From Wuchereria bancrofti (lineage: Eukaryota > Nematoda > Chromadorea > Rhabditida > Onchocercidae), in assembly GCA_005281725.1 (NCBI GenBank), contig SSBO01000017.1, positions 1-64,000 on the forward strand: a DNA stretch of 64,000 bases. The letters run 5' to 3'. Below the pieces are notes generated by a model. The model was given only the letters and a program-made list of their open reading frames with translations, did not search any database and had not been told where the DNA came from. Numbering within the stretch: the stretch's first letter is position 1; the number at the start of each line of letters is the position of its first letter. Below, in pieces: positions 49,301 to 60,901 of this stretch. The translations under genes were made by a program, and so were the position numbers.

Positions 49301-52300
49301 TAATGTTTAATGCATACTTGTAATAATCAAGCACTTCAATATCTTCAGTTTGACCTTTAGCAGCATCCATTGCTACAGATACCAGTTGTTTGCAATAGGA
49401 ATTCGACCAACAAATCCATACTTCGTTAGAGCTCTGAAATTATCATAGTAGGAATATGCGTGATTTTTTTCTTTAGATTACAGATTATTAATGAGGTGTA
49501 AAAATTAGACTTCTATCTTTGAAAATATGATTTTTAGCTGACTTTGTCATAAATGATCGTGCTAATAAAGATGTCGCGATTCACTTCATTTAACACACAA
49601 TTGCAGATCAATTCTTGAATTTTTTTATTGGCTTCACCGCGGCAAACACAAAGATCAGCCAAATAATCCAAGAATCTAAACAGACCAATAAAACAATTTA
49701 TTCAACAAAATTCAAGAAATAATTACATTGAGAGAAGGTGTACTGACCGAATATGAGTTGTGAAATAAAAAAATTTAAAGAAGGCTTATTATGTACGATC
49801 CGGTTGAAACCATGATTTAATCCAAAAACGTAGTTTGCTGAATGGATAGTGAGCTGAGATAAATTAACCTTAATTAAACTTATCTCTCAAAAGAAAAAAA
49901 AAGAAAGAAAAAGTGGCGCAACGTACCTACCGTCTTTGTTGTTGCGAACGAGTTCCACAAAACGTTCTACATGTGGATTCTTAACATATTTTTCTAACAG
50001 TTTCGGATTATTGTGGAGAACAGCTGTCATTGTATCTTCTGCAAGTAAGTCAAATCCAATCTGCTCTTGTATTTGACCAAATTTTTCTGCCAGATATTCT
50101 TGGTTTTTCCGATAGCCAACTTGTGAATATCTAAAATCAAGCTATGAAAGAACATATTTCCACATTGTTTACACTATAACATAAGCATAAACAAGTAAAA
50201 CTATGTATGTGTATGTAAAGAATGACATTAAGGTATCCAATGTCATGTATATAAGTGCGATTGACACACAAAACATTCGGACCCTTTCAGTTTCATGCAT
50301 CTGGAGCCAATAATCTGAATAAGACTTCTCAATGTACTGGTCTTTTAAGACAGATGAATCCGAAAAATACATATTGCAGCCAGAAATTTTGATGTTATTA
50401 CTACAGGCAAAAGGACATTCCACTAGCAAAAAGTTTACAAATTTTAGTTCAGAGAATGACATAATATGAAGACAAGTGAGCAGTTGTTTTCTATTACGCA
50501 GATTGAAGTAAAAAAGCACTCTTACGATATGATTTTTCTGATGTGTCGCATTTCGTTACTCTCTAAAAATTTCTGAATAAGTGGAAAAAGCTAATTCCTA
50601 AGCAATGAATAGCAAAGATGGAAAATTTGTTTGAAGATCTCATTTCCCTTTTCACTCAGTTTACGTGGTGAACATAGCAAAGGTTCTGGATCATTCCCAT
50701 TCCGTGGCAAAAATGGTACTCGTAACAGTGCGAAAACCTGTAATAGATTGTTTATTGAACAGTTAAATTTTATTGAAGTCTAATTTGAAAACATTTTTTT
50801 TAAATAATATAAATGGTTTTTTTATTGTGCATTAAATTCAAAATAGTTCTCCAGGAAAAAATAAGTTAATTTTACTGCCTTTCAGTTATTAAAGCAATAT
50901 AAAGACCCAAGCTAAATTTAAATCTGATATTATGATAACAACATTATTTAGAGACATATTGACGTAATCAGAATTCGAAAAAGTTTAGCATTTTTATTTC
51001 TTTTCTTCATTAATTTTTTGAAATTTTTTTATATTTCTGAGAAAAACTGCATTACTTCAACAAAGTAATGCAAATTTGCAACATTTTTAGGTACGTAGAT
51101 TCTAATAGTACCAATGTGTCACATAAAGTAATTTCAGATTTTATTTCTGAAAAACTGAAAAGCTCCAGAGCATATTCTGACATCATCGTATACCGATTAT
51201 AAAATATTACTTGATCAAGGACACCTTGCTCTCGAAGTAATTTTTGTCGATCTCTTGGTGGCTTGAAATCTACAATTTTGATCGGATCCGTCATATGATT
51301 AGACTGATTTGTTACAAAATATATGCATTCTGTTAATAACTGTATCGTTACACTGAAACAATTCCAAGTGATAATAAAAAAAACTTGGGAATTATTTGAA
51401 AAATCCTATACTTGCAGTAGCAGTCCTGACTTTCAAAAATTCCTGCTTGTAAGGATATTCGCAAAAGAGGGTGTTAATCTCAAATTTTAACAAGAAGTTT
51501 TAGGAATTACTTCATTGGTTCTTTAGAGATGATCTTCCCACTTCTAATCAATTTGACGAAACCATTCAATGCCTTGCATGCATCATTGGCAAAATCCAGA
51601 TCTCGAACTTCATCCGGACGAACAGGAAGCAGTGCAAACGTTTCTTTATCGATTTTGAAATTTTCACTAACTACTCTTACCCATCCCTTCTCATTGGTGC
51701 TGAAATTATTAGCTAAATGTATTAATAGAAATGAAAAAACACAGTTGCATCCAAAATTTCTTGTACAGCTTATTTTCAAAGAAATATTTTTATTTCAGAA
51801 AGAATGTTTCTGACCTGAAGTGATACAAGTTCTGTTTCTCGGTAGGATCAGTGGTATGAATCCAAGTGTTCGTACATACGTGCCAAAGGCGTACATAGGT
51901 CCGTTGGGAGATTCTAGCGTCCATCTGTCAAAAATAAATCACGTAATTTCCGAACATAATCTGAATTTGAATATGAGAGTATCTCTGGTGCCAAACATTT
52001 AACTTCCCAGATAAAAAGATCATGGGAATTTGTCTGAAATAGATTTAAAGATACGGCTATCATAGTTATTATTCTAGGATAATTTTTATGATATTTGAAA
52101 TTTTCTGTCTTTTTAAAGTTATCGCGTTCTCTCCCTGACTATATATTAGGTTAAATTTGAACGATTATTGAATAAGTGGACGTAATTAAACAATTATTCG
52201 CATTTAAAAACTGATTTGAAGGTAGATTATTTTACCTTTGTAAACGTGCAAGGATCCAATACAAATAGCAAAGATTCATCAGTTTCTGGTTTTTGCGAAT

Positions 52301-55300
52301 GTTTTGGTACCAAATAATACTGTCCATCGTCACAATATTCTGCTTCTGTATTTGCTTAAGAATACTTTTATATGACTTTTAATGATTTCTTCTTGAAAAG
52401 ACTTGAAAAATAATGTTTGTTAAATCATGTTTCATTTTTTCAGTGATATGTTCACAAAGTGTCCTATCAAATAGAGCGAGAAGCAGGAATGACAAAAAGT
52501 AATAAAGAACAAGTATGTATCGAGTGAAATATGAAATAAAGGATCCTATTTTCATCAAATGATAGTCGTGTTAATGGTAGTGAACGAGTGGATGGAAAAA
52601 TGAAAGAACTATTTCTAAAAAGTAAAGCAATTAAAAAATAACATTATCTTTTTAGATATGAAATAACTTGACAAGTTCCTTTCACAAGTTTCTTAATGTT
52701 ATACCAGGAAGGGATGATACTGCATCAGTTGGTGCATTTTCTGTCTTATTTAATTGCATTCGCTCTACACTTAGATACATATCAGTAGCTAAATGCTTGA
52801 AACGAAATTCTTTTAGCCAAGATGCTGCTGCGCCACGATATGAATCGAACTGTACAACCTGAAAAAAAAAAACGATTTATCATTAGAGTAATACGAAAAA
52901 GTACGAAATAAACAACAACTTATTAAATCAATATATCTAAAATTATAAACTTAAAAGCAACCTGGATTTCCCACAAAGCTCGCGAAGAAGTCGCATCGGC
53001 AGCAGATGGACGATTTGTTAAACGCAAAAATACAGCATCTTTATTCGTTTTCGGTACAGTGTCTAATGTTAGGAATGTTTGTTGCTCGGCATGAAAAAGT
53101 CGCACGACGTCTCCCTGTGGAATAATATTGCTTCTCAGTTTTGTATAATTACCGTTTAATAGTGACACGATGATACAATGTATTTGTGTGATTTGCTCAA
53201 TTCTTCAAAATGTGCAGTTGAACACATCAAAACCTGCCGTTCAGCAATAGAAATTTCCTAAATTTAGCACTTCAGATAAGAAAACGTACAGATTTTACAA
53301 TATTTTCTTGATTCTCGTCAAACTGTAAGAACATCAAAACCTGCCATTCAGTAAGCTCATTTGAACAATTAACTTCGAATCCAATTGGATGATCCGGTAA
53401 ACTGAACGAAAAAATTAGAAGGAAAAATATCTAGCATTATCAAATTCACAAGAATATGTCATTGAAATGACATAAAGAATAGGATATATTCAGCATAAAA
53501 TCATATTATTTTTCAAGAATACACTTGAAATTGTTTATGGAAAATTACAGGGAAATAACATGCACTAAAAGTTGGCAGAAGAAAGTTAGAATTGAAAAGT
53601 TCGTAATTTTGTAAGAATGCAAAAAGTAAATGTCTTTTACATAATGCTTACTTATGAAATTGATATGAAATGGATTTAATGATTATGGAAGTCACAAGAA
53701 AATATCAACTTATGCATACTATTATAATAGAACTGTTTCTATCTGTAAAAAGTGTTATTACCTCAAGTGTGATAAATGTAGCTGAGGTTTAATATGTCCT
53801 GTTGTATTCGAAATTGGACAATATGAATACGGCACCAAGCTAATTCTATCTCCACCATTCACCTAAAATAAAATCAGTGCAAATTTACTCAAAATCATAC
53901 TTCCTTTTGTTCATTGTAATTCAAATGTTCGTAAATAAGTGGAAAAAAAAACTTGAAATTGTCATTAGAAATCAAAAGTAGTTTAAGAAAAATATTGAAA
54001 ACAAACATTATCACCAAGGAAAGAATGCTTGTATACAGGTTCAACATAGAACCATGAGCCCTCATGACCATTTTTATCCAAATACACTTTCATCGCATTA
54101 CGCTCCAATTTAGCAGGTGAATTTTTTAGTACTGTTAGATATTTATCTGATTTAACATGCAACAACTATAAAATAGATTTTATTGGTAGATTTTCTTTTT
54201 TAGAACTCATACGATTGATTCATTATGTACAGAAATTTCTCATTAAAGTAATGAAATCATTTTTCATTATCAAATATCACAGTTCAATAAAGAATGATTT
54301 AGTCTGAATTTCTAAGCTTAATTTCACAATTCAATAATTTCTTCTAACTCCTACAATAACATTTAAGTAGCAAACGACCTGATCACAATATATATATTCG
54401 AAGGAACTAAAACTTAAATCACTTGGATATGACATTAAAAATTTAGAATTTTAAACAACAAAAATATTTCAAACATAAAGGAAGAAATGAGAAGAAAAAA
54501 AGATTTCCGGTAAATAGATACCTGTATGGTACCACCGTACTGTACATTTACGCCGAGCACTTTTTTATATTCCATGTCATTTTGCTCTTTTTCTTTATCT
54601 GCTGCATGCTTCAATTTTTTCAACATATCTTCTTCAAAAAGTGATTCACCAACTTGAAATTTTTTTTGCTCTGTCCAAAATTGCTTCTGCGCTGCATATC
54701 GATTAATCGGGCAAACTCGAAACAAACAATCTGAAAATGTGAACTTTTGAAATGTAAGCAATCAACTTCAAACCTGAGAATATTTCAACATAGCTTGAAT
54801 CATTTTTAAATGCATTAGATTCATTTTCCTGGTGTAATTTCTTCTTTAATCCATCGTTGTGATTGTAAGAAAAACCATCCGTGATATCTTAACACCTAAC
54901 ATAATATTGTGATATGTGAAATGGTTGATGTTGTTTTTACAAAATTATAAGTAATAAAAAATGTAATTTGTAATCACTCCTTTTAAAATTAATGCAGAGC
55001 ATTATTTACTATAACATTCTACATCCATTTATTAAATTTATTATTAAATACCTCGGAATTTTTTTGGCGGTGAATCAGGAGTACCATTACCAATCTCAAC
55101 AATGCATCTATCATCAACAAGACTGTAAGATAATTCATGAGATTAAGTAAAATAAATAAAAAAAAGAGGGAACGAAAAAAAAAAAAACGGAGGAATCAGG
55201 TCTTTCAGAAAACATGACATTAGCAGTATGGTAACTGTGGCATCCCATAGTATGTATTTGACGCCATCGTCAAAGTAAACTATTCAATTTATGCTTACAA

Positions 55301-55641
55301 CCTTCATCACGACTTTGGAACTTATTATTTTGTGAACAGATCGCTTACACTTAATTTCAAAATGTCTAATTAAAATAGCAATATCATCTTTTTTATTTCA
55401 CGTTACAGTCACAAGTGCTTATGGTGGAAACAATAAATACATGACAAGCATACCCAAGTGTTGATAAAAATCCAGTTCTAGGAAATAAACGTTCTTCCAA
55501 ACGATCTTCCACTGGTCGGGAATAGTCTTCCACATACAGTGATATTACGTCACCGATATGAAGAGAGGTATTATGGAAAGTGTCGATACTCATTGCTATC
55601 GATAATTTGTTGCTGTATAAGCGGTGCTGATTTCGTAGCAT
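29428..55641 (-). CDS. itr-1: Inositol 1,4,5-trisphosphate receptor, ER Ca2+ channel (63 exons)
   Basis: Built exon by exon with every junction in phase: 8559 nt, 2852 residues, close to the 2.7-2.9 thousand usual for ITPR. Start ATG 55641-55639 follows a tttcag-like acceptor; stop TAA 29430-29428. Order of domains: suppressor and MIR beta-trefoil with IP3-binding core (exons 1-14), long helical regulatory region (15-50), channel and C-terminal coiled coil (51-63). The channel filter GGGIGD (2669-2674) is intact. Exon ends (5' to 3'): 1 55641-55454; 2 55122-55052; 3 54730-54522; 4 54165-54007; 5 53862-53762; 6 53401-53290; 7 53114-52962; 8 52858-52705; 9 52354-52236; 10 51924-51815; 11 51699-51511; 12 51352-51211; 13 50737-50598; 14 50130-49927; the rest are listed with the domain entries. 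Exon 13 has a non-GT donor in this model. Confidence 0.93.
34081..34166 (-). pseudogene. itr-1: Decayed duplicate of itr-1 exon 50
   Basis: About 86 bases in the intron after exon 51 match the 3' part of exon 50 (34512-34602), including its donor end: attattcaag, ggcc, ctactta and cacaagag-type blocks. Indels break the frame (functional copy reads HVTLVDPQE at the end; this one does not), so it is a non-functional copy. Confidence 0.8.
34361..34450. repeat. 33-bp tandem repeat, 2.7 copies, in itr-1 intron 50
   Basis: gtcagtaatgaattacgaaa... is repeated exactly at 34361-34393 and 34394-34426, with a third partial copy to about 34450. It starts 12 bases from the exon 51 acceptor. Units are adjacent without spacers, so this is a minisatellite, not a CRISPR array. 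Confidence 0.9.
39036..39120 (-). other. itr-1: Possible optional exon of itr-1
   Basis: Between exons 37 and 38 a good acceptor (tttgcag) is followed by a Lys-rich open stretch beginning YKKRKKLN and a strong donor (gtatg) at 39035. At 85 nt it would shift the frame; a donor after 60 nt (39061, GACAGA before gtggga) would keep it. Mammalian receptors have a longer, variable linker here, so an alternative segment is plausible. Confidence 0.35.
43046..43292 (-). pseudogene. itr-1: Nonsense-bearing duplicate of itr-1 exon 29
   Basis: About 240 bases nearly identical to exon 29 and its acceptor flank (43649-43890), with only about seven differences. A two-base deletion near 43135 shifts the frame and creates an immediate TAG (43135-43133) after MFEHKA. 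The acceptor (ctatag before ATGG at 43246) is intact, and a GT donor (gtaata) follows at 43045, so a 201-nt exon could still be spliced but would end translation. It lies one exon downstream of its parent, between exons 30 and 31. Confidence 0.85.
49927..55641 (-). other. itr-1: itr-1 exons 1-14: suppressor domain and IP3-binding core
   Basis: Exon 1 opens with [12 protein letters not shown] and FLSTLG, the classic ITPR N-terminus. [14 protein letters not shown] (exon 3) and [14 protein letters not shown] (exon 4) are MIR-repeat hallmarks. The IP3 pocket is spread over three exons: R311-L-T-N-R315 (exon 7), R555/K559/R562 in RDRQKLLRE (exon 12) and Y622-R-K in GYRKNQEYL (exon 14). All the basic residues that hold the phosphates in the mammalian structure are kept. 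T266 and G268 equivalents are Leu and Asn. Confidence 0.88.
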
Positions 55642-55675
55642 CCTAATGGACTATAACTGTACGCGTAATAATTGC

Positions 55676-55689
55676 CTGAAGTGAAGTAA
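55676..55689 (-). promoter_or_regulatory. itr-1: Candidate trans-splice or 5' UTR acceptor of itr-1
   Basis: On the minus strand a pyrimidine-rich stretch ending ttacttcag sits 34 bases before the start codon. The frame ahead of the ATG is closed by a TAG, which supports 55641 as the true start. Confidence 0.45.
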
Positions 55690-58600
55690 GATAGTAATAA
55701 AACTTATTTACAATTTATTCTAACCTTTAATTAATTTCGAACTCAACGCTTAAATAATCTTAGCAATCATAAAATCAAGAAAGTGACATCAAAACAATCA
55801 AAGCATAGACACTGCAATCAGTGAATGTAAATTTAATAGGTTTTTTTTCTTTTTCAGGAGAGATCAGCATGTTATATCAGATGATAGACGCTTGTTTCCA
55901 TAAAAACATAAGTGTTTGTACAATATCGATTCATTTATTGGATTTTTTATGTTTCATGAAAAATTTGTCTAAAAAAGAACGGTACTGTATTATTAGAAGA
56001 GTACTATTGACTCCGACTATGTAAATAGATTTAATCAGTTAGTCATTTTTCCTTTTTTTATTATATTTAGTCAAAGATCTTAAAAAGTTTTCTTTATTCT
56101 ATAGTATATGATGGACCATGAAATCAAAAAAATATATCGTCTCGGCATCGAAAATTATGAATATTTTCAAAAATAATAGCCAACATTTCATCAGATATTT
56201 AAAAGTTTCATATATTTGTTTAGGAGACGGACAAATGGACATACATATATTTCTACAAATTGAACTACAAAGTTTTAAGAAAGTTTTAATGAAGTCAGTT
56301 TGCACTAACTAGTTTTCCTTCAGCTCAACCAAAGAATAATCGAAATTATACGTATTCCATGACCACAAAATCAATTTTAATCTTCTTTATCACAATTATT
56401 TTTTCCCAGTCATCAGTTCTGTCAACCATTAATCAGTAAAAATTGCTATACAAGAATAAAGTTCAAAAATTGATACAAATGTTTCTAATAATTTTCGCAC
56501 TTAGTTCTGTATATAAATAGAAATCAAAACAATTCAAAATAATATAATATTACAAAAATTATTTTTGTCCTGAATGTTTCAATTGCTGATCATAACGCAG
56601 AAGTGAAACTCGGTAAATTGTATTGTTAAAAGCACTAAATAAGCGAAAATGTATGGAAAGGGTATTAGCCGGTTAAATCTATTTTTATAATCATTAATAA
56701 AGTTAACGAAATGCTGTGATAGCAAATAACATGAATCTTTTTCATGATCAATGATGCACTGTATCTGAATAACTAGTCAGTGCAACAACTCTGATTATTC
56801 CAAAACAAATAACAATACCATTTTTGCTAATAATAAAGGTAAAACAAATGCCCAACAATTTGGATGGAAAATAACCCAAAAATACTATAAATGAAGGAGG
56901 GCTGTGAAAGTTTACTATATCAGATTAAATTTTCAATAACAAATCTTAACATATTGCATTTTTGATTGTTAATTCAATAAAAAATTTCATTAAATTTCGC
57001 ATGGCAAATATAAATCTAATAATTTGCTGTTTAGAATGAGATATACAAAGAATGAAAGGGATTAGTTTTTGAAACTAAGAATTAAAAATATCAAAAAGAT
57101 AAATATGCATACTGGAACATGAAGATTCCAAAGATTATTGGAAAAGTAAATATTTGGAATAGAAATCCAAAAAACACTTTTAAAATAACTAATTAGTTAT
57201 ACAAATGATATAAGCATAAGTTGAAGGAGTTGAAGAATGAAGATTAAGCTAAAAAAGGTTTCATGTATTTGATTATTGACGCTACGTGTGGATATCCTTC
57301 CTGACTTGCGTCTTACTGGTTTTCTTGTGCAGTCTAATCAACTCATTCATTTCATCTATATTTATAGTTTCTACCAATACATGTCAACACCTCTGCAGGC
57401 AGTTTTGTGAGAACGATCTTCTTGCTAACAACCAGATGGATACAGAACTTGAGCTTGCTCCTGTTGTCAACTCTTGTATGTCCGTGTACACATGCGTGCA
57501 TATATTTATATTTGTAGCGTGCGTGTGTAAGTTCATCCACGTGAAAATGAATACTTCTGTTTGGATGTTACTAGAGGATTTGTTATGTGCGATATCTATT
57601 CTCATACTGTTTGTCACATTCATAAGTGATCACTCATCTTAGGTGCGCTAACCTTTGTACATGTTTGACGGATGCTGATCATGAAATAAATCTTGTTAAT
57701 ATATTCTTTTACGAAAGTGTTGCCGTCCAGTGATATTCTTATTCACAAAGTTTGCTTGTGGAAACAAACCTCAACTCTGACAGTGATTGCTTTAGTATTA
57801 TTAGCGGTGAGTAATTGTTTAAAAGAGTAGATGAAGGAGGGAGAAATTTCTTAATATTATTATTAAAGATATCTCATCAACGATTATTCCTGTTGATTAT
57901 GTTTGATGAAGGGATGAAGTTATCACTTTCTGTTTCAAAATACCGGCTTTTTTACAACAGGTAGTAAATTGATAAACCTATTTCTATCACTTTTCGATGT
58001 TTTAAAATCTCCTTTTTTACAGCAAAATGAACGACGAGCCGTTTTAACAAGTAGCATATCATGAAATCAGTAATATTCGGATATGAAATTAGCCCTGCTG
58101 AACTGGTCAACCAGTTTTAAATTGAGGTTTAATATCGGTTCACCAAATTACATATCAGCAATCATTCCATTAAAAATCTTTTGAAAATCGGAAGTAAAAA
58201 TGATATCAAGTAGATAAAAAGGATACATAATGAAATTTGGGAAGATTTCTTCGAAGATACCATGTTCTGTTCACTTTGTAAAATTTCTTTGCTTTTCATC
58301 ACTAAGTGGCCCACTTACTTTCATAGTTTGTTGAAAAAAACTGCAAATACAATCGCGACATATCATTTCGCTTTAAATTTTCATTTTACTGAAATAATTT
58401 GTCAAATCTCTCGATAATTCTCGGAATTTTCGAATGACTTCATGTAAAAATAAAAGCAACCACATACCTAATTTTTCAAATAGTCAAATTTGTTCTGCCC
58501 TTACTGCACTGCTTTTAACATTTAAACTCTTCCGGGACATTCAATTTGTTTTGATCTGGACAAATTTTCGCAGTTTAAGATTTATCAACAGAGTTTTTGG

Positions 58601-60130
58601 GACGAATATTTGCGAGTCTATTTTCTCTAAAGTTACTTTTTGTCTTATAAAGAAATACTGTAGTGATTTATTTTTGATTCTATAAGTAGATAACTACGTG
58701 ATTTCTTCATAAGATTAAAAAATATCTAATACGATCCGGGCATCGCATCTACGTCATTTGTTATAGAAGTACAGAACAACGAATATGATGGATATTTGGT
58801 ACATCGGTATTAAAAATTTTCCACAAATATAGTTCAAAAATAAAGCAGTAAATTTTATTTTACCAAAATAAAAATTATTGATGTGTTCAATAATACGTTG
58901 TAACTAATTGAGTTTGTATGCTGAGATAATTTAAGCAATATCCTTACCAGTACCCAAAAATGGAAGAAATGATAAGAAAAATGGTCAAATAATTCTGATG
59001 AATGAAAGTGATTGAATGGAAAATTAATTCGAATCTTTGCAAAATTTATGTTGAATCATATTATACAGTGCCCTTCTGATATGGCAGTATAGCACTGTGT
59101 CCTAATGCTCTCTTTGTATGAAGGATAGATGATTGAGAAAGGTGAATGCTAGCAGCTGGCAGGTGAAATTGGTTGGATAATGACGGGAGGCAGACGATAC
59201 ACATGATATATGCAAGTTTGTACAGCTGTCTCTCCCCCTATAGATGCCATTGACGACATTTATTGTTTGTTTACTTAGTTATAAAAACAAATCATATGTT
59301 TTTTTTTCTTTTTTTTTTAACTAGGAAAATATTTTTTCAATCTTCTTACCAACTTTACTTCAGTCTTTCAAAGAAAATTTATTTTGCTGTTAATTTTTCT
59401 CTTTCGAATTTCGGTACGACAAGGCAGTTTAGGATAAGTACTCTACACGGTACTGAATGAACTGTCCGACCTTATCCTTTTTTTAACATGCACCATCCCG
59501 AGAAACCAGTATTTGAAACTAATTTGAAACTACGTATATAGCCTGGAACCCTCTGACGATAGGTGATGCAAGAAAACTTGTGAACGCAAATGCATTTTGC
59601 ATAATCATAGAACTTTAAATTCATTTTCCCACATTGCTTGTAATGCTTTGCGTCCACATATAAAGTTAGTAAGGAAGACTTGCATATGAACAAGCAAAAT
59701 TGATTTTGAATTGCTGTAGATCAAAAAGTACAGCTTTCATTCCCTTCATGAGTGGTTTTAGGTTTTTTCCTCGTTTACAGTGCTACAAAGGAAGCCATAA
59801 TATTCGATTTGGACAAAGAAATATTCTGGAATCTTGAATTAAAGTAAGAGACTCAGTTCATTAACAAACTCTAATTATTATAAATTCCAAATTGAAAGAA
59901 ATATTTTAACTCCTGGAATTCTATATGCAACTTGATGTAATCGTAGCTTAAAAAGTACGTGTTTGAACTTTAACATTCGTTGATGGTTATCAGTTTCCAT
60001 TTAAACAGAAGAATTATGCATGGCTGTTAGTCGAATATCAAAGTAGATTTCACTTGAAGTAATACATGCGCATCAGAAATAGGAGTGGTCATTAATTTTT
60101 TTATACTAAGCTTTAAAAGTTGCGAATGAA
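55690..60130. other. Intergenic region upstream of itr-1
   Basis: About 4.4 kb, AT-rich, presumably holding itr-1 promoter sequence, though no specific site can be named. The longest frame (57286-57642, +) has a GTG start, is overlapped by two opposite-strand frames and is hydrophobic by composition, so it is not called. Confidence 0.4.
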
Positions 60131-60137
60131 AAAACTT

Positions 60138-60205
60138 AATAATAATAATAAACAATAATATTATTGACAATAATTGATAAATAATAGACAATAATAATAC
60201 ACTAA
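60138..60205. repeat. aat-rich low-complexity tract flanking the LTR-like copy B
   Basis: Runs of aataata/caataat units about 65-130 bases 5' of the LTR-like copy. Confidence 0.7.
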
Positions 60206-60268
60206 TTACATTGGGTAAAAATAGTAACTAATATTTTGGACTCATTCGTTGGAATTCGCTGATTTTAA

Positions 60269-60901
60269 TATCGCGAAACTCTAAAATATTATATGAGAGT
60301 AGAGAATATGAGTGAGAAATATATCTTATAAACTCTTTGCAATACAATGTTTATACCTTAAATTTTTTGTTTTCAATCTTATGTTTAGATTGTAAGTCTT
60401 TCATATATTGTTTAAATGATATCAGCTCCTCATTTAGTTGACCTCATTGCCACTAATTGTAAATTATGCTTTGATCTACGAAGTTAACAATTTTTGCTTA
60501 ACTGATGTCCTTTGCGGCTTGTTAACTAATAATTAGATTTGCTTGTAAACCAGGTCAACAGCTCTTTATTAGACCGATTACTCTTTTGGCAGGTCAACCT
60601 CTTAAATCATGTACTTTGTTTATGCATATTGCTTGCTATATAAGGAGGTCACTCATGTTCACAACAGAGTGTGTGTTTTTACAAGAATCAGGAAAGTTCA
60701 ACCACGAGGCAGTTCGACCACAAAAAGGGATTTCCGCTACTTCAATTCTTCTCTATCAAGTTCACTGTATTATTGCTTCTGTTGATAAACGATTTACTAT
60801 ATTCCTGTGTTACCCACATATTAATATCTATATCAAACGAATCTACCCGAGATCAATAAACGTCTCCTAAAATGATTTTTTTTTAGAAATTTTTCACGAC
60901 A
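60269..60901 (+). mobile_element. LTR-like element, copy B (probable solo LTR)
   Basis: Same orientation as 1165-1741 and nearly identical to it over the first ~410 bases. TATA box at 60637-60644; canonical AATAAA at 60855-60860, about 215 bases downstream, as expected for U3-R-U5. Beyond about 60677 the sequence departs from copy A and is about 50 bases longer. No retroelement proteins adjoin it. The two copies cannot be the two ends of one element, since about 58.5 kb of host genes lie between them. Confidence 0.6.

Larger units (their letters stand above)
34515..49675 (-). other. itr-1: itr-1 exons 15-50: regulatory helical region
   Basis: Exons: 15 49675-49543; 16 49433-49318; 17 49137-49018; 18 48832-48683; 19 48515-48338; 20 48252-48138; 21 47634-47399; 22 47327-47222; 23 46801-46590; 24 45932-45748; 25 45638-45494; 26 44872-44780; 27 44556-44431; 28 44290-44153; 29 43844-43644; 30 43449-43310; 31 42891-42777; 32 41972-41826; 33 41460-41335; 34 41070-40944; 35 40747-40545; 36 40313-40165; 37 39863-39749; 38 38637-38544; 39 38371-38285; 40 37699-37602; 41 37430-37289; 42 37094-37068; 43 36832-36586; 44 36373-36283; 45 36206-36116; 46 35999-35893; 47 35711-35604; 48 35476-35366; 49 35019-34942; 50 34631-34515. 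RIH-type blocks are recognisable ([67 protein letters not shown]). The donors of exons 22, 24, 28 and 41 are the weakest, chosen by phase and homology. Confidence 0.82.

Noticed and set aside
50591..50593. In-frame TAG as recoded (readthrough or selenocysteine-like) codon
   Set aside because: The homologous receptor has no residues here; the 72-nt extension aligns as intron, so a splice anomaly is simpler.
51925..52025. Extra itr-1 exon between exons 9 and 10 ([10 protein letters not shown] frame)
   Set aside because: Has an acceptor and 39 open codons but runs into a TAG in exon 10; no ITPR homology, and exons 9 and 10 join cleanly without it.
57286..57642. 118-residue plus-strand ORF
   Set aside because: GTG start, overlapped by opposite-strand ORFs, composition typical of a chance hydrophobic frame.
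1165..60901. One giant LTR element bounded by the two copies
   Set aside because: The interval holds four complete host genes on both strands and no retroelement proteins.
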